A stretch of DNA of 63,014 nucleotides. Origin: Oscillospiraceae bacterium (lineage in GTDB: Bacteria; Bacillota; Clostridia; Oscillospirales; Acutalibacteraceae). The notes beneath the pieces are model-generated. The model was not told where the DNA came from. It was given only the letters and a program-made list of their open reading frames with translations, and did no database searches. Below are positions 50,601 through 59,002 of the stretch, one piece after another. A program made the position numbers and the translations under genes. How positions within the stretch are numbered: position 1 is the first letter of the stretch; every line of letters starts with the position of its first letter. The DNA is taken from positions 1 to 63,014 of the forward strand of contig SVOJ01000017.1 of NCBI GenBank assembly GCA_015066385.1, in the 5' to 3' direction.

Positions 50601-50769
50601 CAAGATCAACCGCATTTTGCGCAATCCCGGAAACATCCTGCGAGAATGCAAACGTTTCGGCCGCTTGTGCCTGTGTCGAAAAAGCAGACGAAACAGGCGC
50701 AATACAAGCCAACGTCAGAGCAATTGTCAACGCGAACGCAACAAAAACGGATAAAACATTTTTCTTCAA
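47641..50769 (-). CDS. Secreted Big_2-repeat protein with C39-like peptidase
   Basis: 1042 residues from a TTG at 50769, with AGAGGTG upstream; ATG starts lie only inside the signal peptide. The signal is followed by two Fn3-like domains (about 40-210) and about eight Big_2 repeats (pattern ASC-V-V, then SSDNSVATV, VTAVKAGTATVTAT). The last 200 residues are a papain-like Peptidase_C39_2 domain: the Cys in PNYPTGCEAASCAMLLRYYG, the His in RGTHVTVLCGYDGS and the Asp in YMMDPYDN. It is probably a long-stalked surface cysteine peptidase. Its substrate is unknown. The dockerin gene follows in the same operon. Confidence 0.85.
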   Translation of the reverse strand: MKKNVLSVFVAFALTIALTLACIAPVSSAFSTQAQAAETFAFSQDVSGIAQNAVDLVWDVVPNAAYYNIYLYEVDGWDLITSESTDTTKRIEGLDDGAELFFRVQAVDTDDNLLATSDVLTAYTTPAAPIVTQAVINKGQYSLVWEPVNGADGYKVFADAVCIADVQKTQYDFSADLLTSGSVSVCAYRYINGIACDGAAAPVAVTVEKKGANIILGVGETVSLATYAFGETTYLTADEQTVSVAVDGVITAVKCGKTQVIVRTSVGDVYVNVTVLPAAESARFAVENMVMHVGETDIGELLLNGTGSFARTYESSDPTVVRVDENGVLTALKAGTATITATLYNAVTAQMRVTVVADKALRFEKTALTLGVGEQIKNPVLSDATTPKNLRYSGFGSVLQVSADGTITALQSGTVTLKATATDGRTASCAVTVVNAPQEFTLSKTDAEIGVGMQLQLTAQVDTGIDLSRVVWSSDNSAVASVNNGIVTVNAAGTATVTAVLYNEMKATCYITVLAAPAKLKLNKTSHALYVGDTHVLTASAEVDAYLGRVTFASSDNSVVTVDAQGKVTAVKAGTAKVTVTAYNGITATCTYTVSERATKVTVTSSAMTFAVGMYSRMSATTDTGTGLENAVWTVSDESIAYLNEEHHLIARKAGKVTVTVTLTNGVKGSCTVTIQAAPTSITLDKTTMTLDVDARYRLKATVNSGAYSSAITFSSTDASIARVAADGTVIAVAPGTVTITATTFNGKKATCTVTVKVVPTSISFGYSSYSQSQGSWFYVTVYDQNKDAYTGATFTSSDTSVATVNADGLVHVLKMGTATITAKTSNGKTATCRINVTRMQVPLVSQLPNYPTGCEAASCAMLLRYYGYNFTTANMVSIIPRENIRYINGYPVGPDINEKFVGDPTCTYTSENPGYGVFSPAVTKALQYAVDYVGGDETAVCITGCSYNELLGYLADGYPVIVWSTYNMNVPTTVNEWYIDRGNGKYEYFSYPRGTHVTVLCGYDGSKVYMMDPYDNACLSFSSSTFKARWDLLGNQGVILK

Positions 50770-50808
50770 AGAGCAACACCTCTTAACACACAAAAACATA
50801 TTTATTTA

Positions 50809-50838
50809 ATGATATCACAAAATATAACACAATGTCAA
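50809..50838 (-). promoter_or_regulatory. Promoter of the C39-like/dockerin operon
   Basis: On the minus strand TTGACA (50833-50838) and TATCAT (50809-50814) are 18 bases apart, 39 bases before the TTG start. Confidence 0.65.
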
Positions 50839-50861
50839 CGTACAAACCATAAAAAATGAGG

Positions 50862-50911
50862 TAAAAAAAATATAAAAATATGTAAGCAGTCTGTACAAAC
50901 AAACTGCTTAC
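50862..50911 (-). terminator. Terminator of the amino acid transporter operon
   Basis: A 9-bp stem GTAAGCAGT/ACTGCTTAC (50882-50890/50903-50911); on the minus strand an A/T tract with long T-runs follows. Confidence 0.7.
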
Positions 50912-50919
50912 ATAAAAAA

Positions 50920-51699
50920 TCAAAGAACTTTGCTTAAAAAAGTTTTCAGACGTTCCGTCTGCGGATTGGCAAAAAATTCCTGCGGCGTATTTTCTTCTGC
51001 AATAACACCTTCGTCAATGAACAGAACACGCGTGCCGACTTCACGGGCAAAACCCATTTCGTGCGTAACAACCACCATGGTCATGCCGCTTGCGGCAAGT
51101 TCTTTCATAACATCCAGCACTTCACCGACCATTTCGGGGTCGAGTGCGCTTGTAGGTTCGTCAAAAAGCATGACTTTAGGGTTCATTGCCAGTGCTCTTG
51201 CGATGGCAACACGCTGTTTCTGACCGCCCGAAAGAGTGGACGGATACGCATTTGCCTTTTCTTCAAGACCGACTCTGCGCAAAAGTCGTCTTGCTTCTTC
51301 CTCGCAACGGGCTTTGAGTTCCTTTGCGGTTTTCGGTCCCGTATACTGCGGGTCTTTTTTCAGTTTTCTGAGTTTCTTTTTGCCAAGGCAATAGGGGGCG
51401 AGCATGACATTGTCGAGCACGGTCTTGTTGTTGAACAGATTGAACTGCTGAAACACCATGCCGATTTTTTCACGGTGGCGGTTGATGTCAACATGAATAT
51501 TGGCAATGTCTTCGCCTTCAAAAATGATGGAACCCGAAGTGGGATCTTCCATGCAGTTCAGGCAACGCAGAAAAGTACTCTTACCGCTGCCTGAGGGGCC
51601 GATCACAACGACCTTTTCGCCTTCATGGATGGTGGTGGTAATGCCTTTGAGCACTTCGTGCTCTCCGAAACTCTTGTGCAGATCAACGACGTCTATCAC
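50920..51699 (-). CDS. Polar amino acid ABC transporter ATP-binding protein
   Basis: 259 residues from GTG 51699 ([17 protein letters not shown]), with GGAAAGGTGG upstream, overlapping the permease end by 17 bases. Walker A is [15 protein letters not shown], the Q-loop MVFQQFNLF, the signature [15 protein letters not shown] and Walker [15 protein letters not shown], then VVVTHEM. A 30-residue lysine-rich insert ([20 protein letters not shown]) after the Q-loop is seen in clostridial members. Family HisP/GlnQ. The ligand is set by the binding protein. Confidence 0.93.
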   Translation of the reverse strand: MIDVVDLHKSFGEHEVLKGITTTIHEGEKVVVIGPSGSGKSTFLRCLNCMEDPTSGSIIFEGEDIANIHVDINRHREKIGMVFQQFNLFNNKTVLDNVMLAPYCLGKKKLRKLKKDPQYTGPKTAKELKARCEEEARRLLRRVGLEEKANAYPSTLSGGQKQRVAIARALAMNPKVMLFDEPTSALDPEMVGEVLDVMKELAASGMTMVVVTHEMGFAREVGTRVLFIDEGVIAEENTPQEFFANPQTERLKTFLSKVL

Positions 51700-52516
51700 T
51701 TTTTGCCAACCACCTTTCCATAATTTTAAGACCAATGGTAATTACAACAACAAGCACAATGTAAATCACCGAAAGCACGATGTACGGTACGGTATATTCA
51801 TATGTGCTTGTACCGATCTGTTTGAATGCATAAACAAGATCGAGTGCGCCTGCATAACCGATAATGGATGTTTCCTTAATAAGTGCAATAAACTCGTTGC
51901 CGAGGGTCGGCAGAATGTTTTTGATTGCCTGCGGAACCACAATTTTGAGCATGGACGCGGAATAACTGAAGCCAACCGCACGGGCGGCTTCCAACTGACC
52001 GGGATCCACGGAATTGATACCGCCGCGCATGATTTCGGACACATACGCACCGCTGTTGACACCGAAAATGATGATACTTGCTTCAACGGCGCTCAGTTTG
52101 AAGCCCATCGACGGGAACAAAACGAAGTAGCCGAGCAACAACTGCACCATAACGGGGGTTCCGCGAAACAGAGCAACATACAGCGAGCATATTTTTTTGA
52201 GAATGGCAGGTATGCGTTGCAATACCCACATAATTGCAAAAAACAGATAATAGAATGTGACAACACGCAACAAAGGCTTTTTCGGAAAACGAGCCAGAAA
52301 ACGGTCATAACGGCTCTGCATGGCATAAGGCAGGATCGGATACTTCGGCATAACGCTGATGACAGCGATCACGCAACCGATGACCATACCGATGATAAGA
52401 CCGAGCACGGCAACCTTTACGGTATTTTCAAGGCCGGTAATAACCTGCTTGTAACCGCCTTTGTCGATAAAGTTGACAATGAATTTACCCCATTTGAGGG
52501 AAAAGTCTGTCAGCAT
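51683..52516 (-). CDS. Polar amino acid ABC transporter permease
   Basis: 277 residues of the HisM/GlnP family. The family EAA-like loop is [36 protein letters not shown], preceded by [19 protein letters not shown]. An insert with [26 protein letters not shown] in the first half makes it longer than the 220-residue norm. The ATG follows GGTGAAAAGAG. A terminator-like hairpin lies between it and the binding-protein gene. Confidence 0.93.
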   Translation of the reverse strand: MLTDFSLKWGKFIVNFIDKGGYKQVITGLENTVKVAVLGLIIGMVIGCVIAVISVMPKYPILPYAMQSRYDRFLARFPKKPLLRVVTFYYLFFAIMWVLQRIPAILKKICSLYVALFRGTPVMVQLLLGYFVLFPSMGFKLSAVEASIIIFGVNSGAYVSEIMRGGINSVDPGQLEAARAVGFSYSASMLKIVVPQAIKNILPTLGNEFIALIKETSIIGYAGALDLVYAFKQIGTSTYEYTVPYIVLSVIYIVLVVVITIGLKIMERWLAKSDRRR

Positions 52517-52572
52517 CTCTTTTCACCTGCCGCATCCTGCACGGATACGGCAACTCCCCTTTCCGGTGTGAT

Positions 52573-52607
52573 GATTAAAAACAACCCCGTCTACTCGGCG
52601 GGGTTGC
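52573..52607 (-). terminator. Hairpin between binding protein and permease genes
   Basis: CAACCCCG (52582-52589) pairs with CGGGGTTG (52599-52606); on the minus strand TTTTTAAT follows. Partial termination here would make more binding protein than permease, the usual stoichiometry. Confidence 0.75.
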
Positions 52608-52626
52608 AAAATTCGATTTAAAAAAC

Positions 52627-53616
52627 TCAGCCGTTTACGCCTGCAACGATGTTGTTTGCGGGAGCTTCGTCAATAACAACATAAGCAATGTTGCCGTTGA
52701 TGATATCCTGCACAGCAAATGCGCCGTTGGAGTAGCCGACACCTTCAAGGTTTGCAAAGCCGTTAAAGCCCCAGTCTGCATCGCCGACAACATAGAAGCC
52801 GCCGGTGGTGCCGGTCTGATAACCGACCTTGGTGCCTTCTGCAAGACCTGCAAGAACAGCTTCTGCATCAGCTGCGGTTGCACAAGCATCAAAAGCGGTG
52901 TCAGCAGCGGGAGCAATGATCTTCTGGGAAGCATTGTAGTAAGAGGTGGAGAAATCAAGAATTTCTTCGCGTTCAGGCTTGATGGTCAGGCCGGAAGCAG
53001 CGACATCGCACATACCTTCACCCACAGCGGTGCAGACGGAGTCGAATTCCATGTCGTTGACAGCAAGGGTCTTACCGAGAGACTGTGCAAACAGGTTCAT
53101 GATTTCGATATCAACACCGTAGTAGTATTCGCCTTCAACATATTCGAAGGGAGCGAATGCAGCGTTGGTAGCGATAACAAGCTGATTGTCGGAAGCGCCG
53201 ACAGTTGCATCAGCAATCAGCACGCCTTCGGGAGTACCGTCACCGAAGTACTTGTTCATGATTTCGTCGAATTTGCCGTTTTCCTGAATTTCAGCAAGAA
53301 AATCGTTGAGCTGGCCGAGCAGTTCGGTGTTGCCCTTGGTAACTGCAAAAGCATACTGTTCTTCGGTCAGGGGGATGTCGATGACCTTGAGAATGCCTTC
53401 AACAACATCGTCTGCCACATCGCCTGCGGAAACATTACCGTCTGCCACATCGCCTGCGGAAACATTACCGTCGGTAACATTGCCGTCGGAAACAATTGCG
53501 TCACCGTCGGAAACTGCGTTGGTGGGATCTTCAGCATCCTTGCTGCAAGCGGCGAAACAGCCGATTACAAGGCAAAGTGCTACAAGAACGGAAAGAATGG
53601 ATACAAACTTTTTCAT
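52627..53616 (-). CDS. Amino acid binding lipoprotein, apparently circularly permuted
   Basis: 329 residues of the SBP_bac_3 family with its parts in the wrong order. After a lipoprotein signal (Cys24) and a repetitive linker (35-70, with DGNVSAGDVAD twice), residues 74-128 read VIDIPLTEEQYAFAVTKGN to FDEIMNKYFGDG, which is the usual C-terminus. The normal N-terminus then starts at about 145 (QLVIATNAAFAPFEYV, FDSVCTAVGEGMCDVAASG, GTKVGYQTGTTGG), and the chain ends at AYVVIDEAPANNIVAGVNG, exactly where the missing segment would continue. The fold could still close. The start has AAAGGAG. Ligand unknown; probably a polar amino acid. Confidence 0.85.
   Translation of the reverse strand: MKKFVSILSVLVALCLVIGCFAACSKDAEDPTNAVSDGDAIVSDGNVTDGNVSAGDVADGNVSAGDVADDVVEGILKVIDIPLTEEQYAFAVTKGNTELLGQLNDFLAEIQENGKFDEIMNKYFGDGTPEGVLIADATVGASDNQLVIATNAAFAPFEYVEGEYYYGVDIEIMNLFAQSLGKTLAVNDMEFDSVCTAVGEGMCDVAASGLTIKPEREEILDFSTSYYNASQKIIAPAADTAFDACATAADAEAVLAGLAEGTKVGYQTGTTGGFYVVGDADWGFNGFANLEGVGYSNGAFAVQDIINGNIAYVVIDEAPANNIVAGVNG
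53411..53470. repeat. Exact 30-bp tandem duplication in the linker
   Basis: Two perfect 30-base copies (53411-53440, 53441-53470) encode NVSAGDVADG twice; degenerate copies flank them (DGNVTDG, SDGDAIVSDG). Copy number could vary by slippage. Confidence 0.9.
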
Positions 53617-53647
53617 TTTTTTACACTCCTTTATAAAATTCGAACAC

Positions 53648-53675
53648 AGTATAGCACACTTTTATTTTTATGCAA
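53648..53675 (-). promoter_or_regulatory. Promoter of the amino acid transporter operon
   Basis: On the minus strand TTGCAT (53670-53675) and TATACT (53648-53653) are 16 bases apart, 31 bases before the start. The 220-base gap to the next gene holds nothing else that I can support. Confidence 0.65.
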
Positions 53676-53839
53676 GACCCGTTTTTGTTTTTCTCTTTTT
53701 AGACCGATGATTGTCAATTTTTTCTTCCCTTTTTTGTTCATTCCGACGAAGGTATTTCGTTTTATTCTGCCGCAAAAAAAGCACAAACACAGAGAAAATC
53801 TGCATTTGCGCTTTTTACAAGTTTTTTGGTTATGCAGTC

Positions 53840-55600
53840 TTATGCACCGGGAAGTGCATATTTTTGCGAAAATCGTGTATATTGATCCTGGAACACAGGA
53901 TTTCCGTGCTTGATTTTATTGAGATATTCATGCATATCCATGGCATCATGTGCCATTTCAATCATACATCCCGCAATATTGGAACAATGGTCGGACACAC
54001 GTTCAAAGTTATTCAGCAGATCTGCCCATACAAAACCGACTTCAATGGAACATTCGCCTTTCTGCAGACGCTTGATATGACGTGAACGAAGCTGTTCTTT
54101 CAGGTCATCCACCACCTGTTCAAGCGGCTCAACCTGTGCAGCAGCTTCCAGATCATTGTTCAGAAAAGCCTTCATGGTATAGAACACGATTTCGTCTGTG
54201 GCTTCGGACAGCACCTTCAGCTCACGCTGTGCGGCATCGGTAAAGGCAATCTTTTTCTCCTTGATTTCTTCTGCCGATTCAAGCAGATTGACCGCATGGT
54301 CGGAGATTCGTTCAAAGTCTCCGATCATGTGCAACAGTTTTGCCGATTCATGACTGTCGGCATCGTTCATGGGGAAGGTATTGAGTTTAACAAGATAACT
54401 GCCCAAAATATCTTCATAATGGTCGGCTTTGGATTCTTGTCTGCGTACCGTTTCGGCAAGTTCGGGTGTATAGTCTTCCAATGCAAACATTGCCTTACGA
54501 AGCGCATCTTCCGAGATCTTTGCCATTTTGACAGTCAGTTCATGGCAACGCTGAATGGCAAGTGCGGGGGTGTGCATAAGACGTTCGTCAATCTCGATTT
54601 TTTCTTCCTTGGCATCCTCACCCTTTGGTTCGGGAATCAGTTTCACAGACAGTTTCTCAAGCAGTCCCGTTGCAGGAAACAGGAGTGCCGTGCAGGCAAT
54701 ATTGAACGCGGTATGCGCAACAGCGATTGAAAACTCACTTGCCGCCTGCGATAACACAGGAAGATCAAATACTGATTTCACCACAGTAAACAGAATCAGC
54801 ATAATGACCGTTCCGATGATATTGAAAGACAAATGCACCACGGAAGCACGGCGTGCATTGCGGTTTGTTCCGACCGAAGACAGCATAGCCGTTACGCAGG
54901 TACCGATATTCTGTCCCATGATAATCGGAACGGATGTTCCGACCGAAATCTGCCCCGTAGAAGACAATGCCTGCAGAATACCGACCGAAGCGGACGAGGA
55001 CTGAATGATTGCAGTCATCACCGCACCGACAAGTACGCCGAGAATCGGATTGGAGAACATGACAAGCATATTGCGGAACGCTTCGACTTCCCGAAGGCCT
55101 TCAACAGCAGAAGACATGGCATCCATACCGAACATCAACGTGGCAAAGCCGAGCAGAATCACACCGATATCTTTCTTTTTATTATCCTTGAATCCCATAT
55201 AAAGGATAATACCGATGAGCGCAAGGACGGGTGAAAATGCAGTCGGTTTCAACAGATTGATAAGCAGGCTGTCACCCTCAATGCCCGACAGACTCAAAAT
55301 CCATGCTGTGACGGTGGTACCGACATTTGCCCCCATAATGACATTGATTGCCTGCCGCAGGGTCATAATGCGGGAGTTGACAAAACCGACCACCATGACC
55401 GTTGTGGCAGAGGATGACTGAATCACGGCAGTGACAGCAAGACCGGTCAGAAAGCCCGCAATCTTGCCTGTTGTCAGTTTACCGAGCAGACTTTTCAGTC
55501 CGTTGCCTGCCGCTTTTTCAAGGGATGATCCCATCGTATTCATACCGAACAAAAACAGACACAAACCGCCGATCAAAGACAACATATCAAAAATATCCAT
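53840..55600 (-). CDS. Na/Pi cotransporter family protein with PhoU domain
   Basis: 586 residues. The first 310 hold two inverted Na/Pi repeats, each with the QSSSA motif (TAVIQSSSATTVMVVGFVN, TAIIQSSSASVGILQAL) and a GANVGTTVTAW/GQNIGTCVTA partner. The last 220 are a PhoU-like helical domain (DFERISDHAVNLLESAEEI, NNFERVSDHCSNIAGCMIEMA). Such NptA/YjbB-type proteins move phosphate, in some cases outward. It is the last gene of a minus-strand run with a PHP phosphatase and a GH25 lysozyme; GAGGAAAAAG precedes the start. Confidence 0.92.
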   Translation of the reverse strand: MDIFDMLSLIGGLCLFLFGMNTMGSSLEKAAGNGLKSLLGKLTTGKIAGFLTGLAVTAVIQSSSATTVMVVGFVNSRIMTLRQAINVIMGANVGTTVTAWILSLSGIEGDSLLINLLKPTAFSPVLALIGIILYMGFKDNKKKDIGVILLGFATLMFGMDAMSSAVEGLREVEAFRNMLVMFSNPILGVLVGAVMTAIIQSSSASVGILQALSSTGQISVGTSVPIIMGQNIGTCVTAMLSSVGTNRNARRASVVHLSFNIIGTVIMLILFTVVKSVFDLPVLSQAASEFSIAVAHTAFNIACTALLFPATGLLEKLSVKLIPEPKGEDAKEEKIEIDERLMHTPALAIQRCHELTVKMAKISEDALRKAMFALEDYTPELAETVRRQESKADHYEDILGSYLVKLNTFPMNDADSHESAKLLHMIGDFERISDHAVNLLESAEEIKEKKIAFTDAAQRELKVLSEATDEIVFYTMKAFLNNDLEAAAQVEPLEQVVDDLKEQLRSRHIKRLQKGECSIEVGFVWADLLNNFERVSDHCSNIAGCMIEMAHDAMDMHEYLNKIKHGNPVFQDQYTRFSQKYALPGA

Positions 55601-55624
55601 ATCTTTTTCCTCAGTATTATGTAC

Positions 55625-56428
55625 TCAGATTTCCTGTTCAACAAACTGTGTTCCGTTGTAATTCCAGATCGAACGCACACCGTTTCTGCGCAAGGCATCA
55701 AGAGCAACATCGAACGCATAATCGAGTTTTGTGCAATCGTGGCAGTCGCTGCCGAGTGTCACTCTGCCGTTTTTTTCAGCAATGTGCCGCATTAAGAATT
55801 CGGCGGGATAAGGCCAATCGGTTGCCCCTCTTGCCATAGCCCCCGTGTTGACTTCCACGGGAATATCCGCTTCCAATACGGCATCGAGTGCCTGCTTGGT
55901 AAGATCAATATAACGCGGGTCGGTCTGATCGGGCACACCGTGTTTTGTAATCAGATCAAAATGTGCCAGAAACAGCGGTTTTTCTTTCAGTGAGTCGACC
56001 ACACTGTCATAATAGGCTTTTGCAAAGGCGATTTTGTCACCACCGAAGCCTTCATCCACACATTTCTGCGTGGCAGCAGCACTGAGATCAATGGGATGAT
56101 ACACTCCGTTTGCCTTGACATAGTGCACACCGCTGATGAAGTAATCAAAACCTTCTTTGTCCCGCGGGTCGCTGAAATAATCCAGTTCAATACCGAGCAT
56201 AACCTTGATGCGGTCGGCATATTCTGCCTGCAAAGCACGCACTTCATTTTTGTATTCTTCATAGCGCACAGGGGGCAGACAGTAAGATGTATCAAATGTT
56301 GTGTAACTGTGGTCGGAAAGACCGATCACGTCAAAACCCAAGCCGATTGCGGCTTCTATAATTTCGCGCGGGCTGTGCTTGCCGTCCGAAAAAGTGGAAT
56401 GCGTGTGCATGTTGCCTGTGTAAATCAT
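55625..56428 (-). CDS. PHP-domain histidinol-phosphatase-like protein
   Basis: 267 residues. The PHP metal ligands are in MHTHSTFSDGKHSP, GLSDHSYTTF, GIELDYF, GVHYVKA, FLAHFDLITKHG and LGSDCHDC. The length and order fit HisK/HisJ-type histidinol phosphatases, but no other his gene is near, and several PHP phosphoesterases share this pattern. AGGAGG precedes the start. Gaps of 27 and 24 bases to its neighbours indicate an operon with the GH25 gene upstream and the Na/Pi gene downstream. Confidence 0.85.
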   Translation of the reverse strand: MIYTGNMHTHSTFSDGKHSPREIIEAAIGLGFDVIGLSDHSYTTFDTSYCLPPVRYEEYKNEVRALQAEYADRIKVMLGIELDYFSDPRDKEGFDYFISGVHYVKANGVYHPIDLSAAATQKCVDEGFGGDKIAFAKAYYDSVVDSLKEKPLFLAHFDLITKHGVPDQTDPRYIDLTKQALDAVLEADIPVEVNTGAMARGATDWPYPAEFLMRHIAEKNGRVTLGSDCHDCTKLDYAFDVALDALRRNGVRSIWNYNGTQFVEQEI

Positions 56429-56455
56429 TTCAATCTCCTCCTATGAATCCGTAAT

Positions 56456-57331
56456 TTATCCTAAAGATTCAGTCGCATAGTCATAAAGACTGATATTCAT
56501 ATCCACCTTGCCGTTGATGCCGGCAACGGTACCTGATTTTGAATATTGCCAGATGGTATAATGGTAATAATAAGTCGGCTTGTCGTTGTATTGTGCAAGC
56601 CAGCAATCATAATCCGACAGCACCTCAAGGTCATAGTCATAATAGCCGAGATCGCAGTTTAGATAAATCATCGGTCTGTAACCTGCCTGCATAATGCGGT
56701 CGCAGAATGCTTTTGCACAGGCGGTGATGACCTCGGATTCCGTTGTATAGGTGCGGGAATCCTCAATGGAATAGCGTTCCCAGTCGAACACAATGGGATA
56801 AGACAGATTATATCCCTGCACAAGAGATAATGTAAATTCAGCTTCTTCAAGTGCTTCTTCAACACTGATTGCCTGCGAGAAAAAATACACCCCGACACGC
56901 AAACCCGCATTCAGTGCACCCTGTATGTTCTTTCTGAACATTTCATCCTCGCCGATTTTTCCGTCCGTACCGTAACCGCGGTAGCCTGCACGGATAAAAG
57001 CAAAGGTGATGCCGTCATTTTTTACGGCTTGCCAATCAATTTCACCGTTATGTGCGGACACATCAATCCCCGAATACGCAATCACATTGCTGTCATTATA
57101 AACCATCCTGCCGTTGCCCGTTTGCATAAACAGGTCGGCATTGTAGGCGGCGGTATTGACCTGATAATTGCGAATGGTGTTCCCCTGCATGTCCTCCACA
57201 TAATACGGTACGGTGGTTGCATTCTGTGCTTGTGATATTTTCCCCGACAGCAGATCGGGACTCCACTTGCACCCACCGAACAGAGCTATGATAACAATTA
57301 GCATAAACAGCGGCAAAAGTCGCAGTTTCAT
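56456..57331 (-). CDS. GH25 lysozyme-like lipoprotein
   Basis: 291 residues. A lipoprotein signal ends at FGGC (Cys21). The GH25 domain starts at about residue 85 with YSGIDVSAHNGEIDWQAVKNDG, continues with FAFIRAGYRGYG and VGVYFFSQAIS, has the acidic pair in PIVFDWERYS, and ends WQYSKSGTVAGINGKVDMNISL. GH25 enzymes cut the MurNAc-GlcNAc bond of peptidoglycan. Anchored outside, it probably acts in wall turnover. GGAAGG precedes the ATG. Confidence 0.92.
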   Translation of the reverse strand: MKLRLLPLFMLIVIIALFGGCKWSPDLLSGKISQAQNATTVPYYVEDMQGNTIRNYQVNTAAYNADLFMQTGNGRMVYNDSNVIAYSGIDVSAHNGEIDWQAVKNDGITFAFIRAGYRGYGTDGKIGEDEMFRKNIQGALNAGLRVGVYFFSQAISVEEALEEAEFTLSLVQGYNLSYPIVFDWERYSIEDSRTYTTESEVITACAKAFCDRIMQAGYRPMIYLNCDLGYYDYDLEVLSDYDCWLAQYNDKPTYYYHYTIWQYSKSGTVAGINGKVDMNISLYDYATESLG

Positions 57332-57354
57332 TCGTTTTCCTTCCCCCGATTGTC

Positions 57355-57383
57355 TTGCAATCGGACTTTTAATGTGTTAATAT
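57355..57383 (+). promoter_or_regulatory. Promoter of the plus-strand PHP gene
   Basis: TTGCAA (57355-57360), 17 bases, TAATAT (57378-57383), 81 bases before the ATG at 57465. Confidence 0.6.
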
Positions 57384-57464
57384 AAAAATAACACATGCAA
57401 ATTAAATCATTCTGAATCATTGTAACACAGCCAATGCTGTTTTGCAAGCAAAAACGGAGGACAC

Positions 57465-58799
57465 ATGAAAAATTACCGTCTTGTTTCACCTTACGAATCC
57501 GTTGTCTGGGACGGCGAAGGCGCATGGAACCGTTACAAAGGCAACCTGCACACCCATTCGGTCGCAAGCGACGGGGAAATGGATTTAAGGGACGCCATTC
57601 TTGCTTATTACAACCGTGATTTTGATTTTCTTGCCATGACCGACCACGGGGTGACAGGAAAACCGTGGGACGAATGCCCGTCGAAACCCTTGATGTACCG
57701 TGCGTTCCGTGCCATGCGGCATTATGACCTGAATTGGTTCACCACCGAAGAAAGCAAGCAAATTGCGGACGGTTCGTTCCCCCTGCCCGACGGCAATGCA
57801 AGAGGAAAAGGGATGCTGTGCGTACCCGGCGGCAACGAAATGTGCAACCTGACCGCAACCAAAACCCATGTCAACGGCTTTTTCATGAAAGGCTGCGAGA
57901 TGTTCGGCGGCAAAGAGAATGACTACGAGTGCGCCGTGAAAGCGGTGGAAGAAAACGGCGGTGTTTCATTTATGAACCACCCCGGCAGCTGGCTGAACAC
58001 CAACAAGGATAAAAATAAAATTCATGACCCGTTCATGATCCATTACTTCGGTAACATTCTTTTGAAATACCCGACCTGCCTGGGCATTGAGGTATTCAAC
58101 GAAAAGAATTCCTCGACTCCGTGGGACAGATACCTGTTTGACCACCTGCTGCAATACTGTCTGCCGCACGGCAAAAGGGTGATTGCATTCAGCAACGGCG
58201 ATATGCACATTGAACGCGATGTGGATTCCTCGTTCTGCTATTTCTTCATGCCCGAGCTGACACTTGACAGCTTCAAGACCGCAATGCAGGCAGGTACATC
58301 CCTGTGCGTGACACGCATCATCCGTGCAGACGAAACCTTCGGCCCTGCCGAAGATATGGACAAGCGCAACGACCCCTCCCCCGTGCCGCTGTTTGACAAA
58401 ATTGCAACCGACGGACACAAAATCACCGTATCGGCCACCGATTTTGACCGCATTTTGTTCATTGCCGACGGCAAAATCATCAAGGAAGAAAAGTTCGATA
58501 CCATCCAAGCCAACGGCACCTTCACCCTCGACCTCGACACCATTGACGGTGCAGAAAATTTCCTCTATGTCCGTATGCAGGCGTCGTCCGAAAACGGCAT
58601 CTGCCTGACACAGGCAATCTCCCTTGACGACGGCAGCGAACCCAAGCCCCACACCGTGAGTGAAGAGGACATCAAAGCCCTCAAGGAGCTTCGTCGCAAG
58701 AGCAACCGCTTCATCATGATCGTCGGCGGTATCCTCGGCGAAATCCCCTACCGCATCCGCCTGATGAAAGCAAGAAAGCAAGGAAATGCTGACAGGTAA
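57465..58799 (+). CDS. PHP-domain phosphoesterase-like protein
   Basis: 444 residues. The N-terminal half has the PHP signature GNLHTHSVASDGEMD, FLAMTDHGVTG, GGNEMCN, SFMNHPGSW and FSNGDMHIE. A beta-sandwich follows (ITVSATDFDRILFIADGKII, FLYVRMQASSENG). A C-terminal basic and hydrophobic helix (RFIMIVGGILGEIPYRIRLMKARK) may attach it to the membrane. No signal peptide is seen. GGAGG lies 6 bases before the ATG. It is a second, unrelated PHP branch next to the histidinol-phosphatase-like gene; its substrate is unknown. Confidence 0.8.
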   Translation: MKNYRLVSPYESVVWDGEGAWNRYKGNLHTHSVASDGEMDLRDAILAYYNRDFDFLAMTDHGVTGKPWDECPSKPLMYRAFRAMRHYDLNWFTTEESKQIADGSFPLPDGNARGKGMLCVPGGNEMCNLTATKTHVNGFFMKGCEMFGGKENDYECAVKAVEENGGVSFMNHPGSWLNTNKDKNKIHDPFMIHYFGNILLKYPTCLGIEVFNEKNSSTPWDRYLFDHLLQYCLPHGKRVIAFSNGDMHIERDVDSSFCYFFMPELTLDSFKTAMQAGTSLCVTRIIRADETFGPAEDMDKRNDPSPVPLFDKIATDGHKITVSATDFDRILFIADGKIIKEEKFDTIQANGTFTLDLDTIDGAENFLYVRMQASSENGICLTQAISLDDGSEPKPHTVSEEDIKALKELRRKSNRFIMIVGGILGEIPYRIRLMKARKQGNADR

Positions 58800-58812
58800 A
58801 TAAAGCAAAAAC

Positions 58813-58855
58813 AAAAGGATTCATCATCTTGCACAGATGGTTGAATCCTTTTTCA
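58813..58855 (+). terminator. Terminator of the PHP gene
   Basis: An 11-bp stem AAAAGGATTCA/TGAATCCTTTT (58813-58823/58842-58852) followed by TT; an inner CATC/GATG pair extends it. Confidence 0.8.
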
Positions 58856-58884
58856 TTATATATTAACAAAAAAAAGAAAATCGG

Positions 58885-58913
58885 TTGACATTATTGCTTT
58901 ATTGTTGTAAATT
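58885..58913 (+). promoter_or_regulatory. Promoter of the BspA-type gene
   Basis: TTGACA (58885-58890), 17 bases, TAAATT (58908-58913); the ATG is 89 bases further on behind AAAAGGAG. Confidence 0.6.
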
Positions 58914-59002
58914 TAAAAATGGTTTATTATATTTTACAAACCTGCATAAAAATATTCGGAAAAGCAGTTTGCTTTTTACGTTCAAAAAGGAGTTTGTGCA
59001 AA

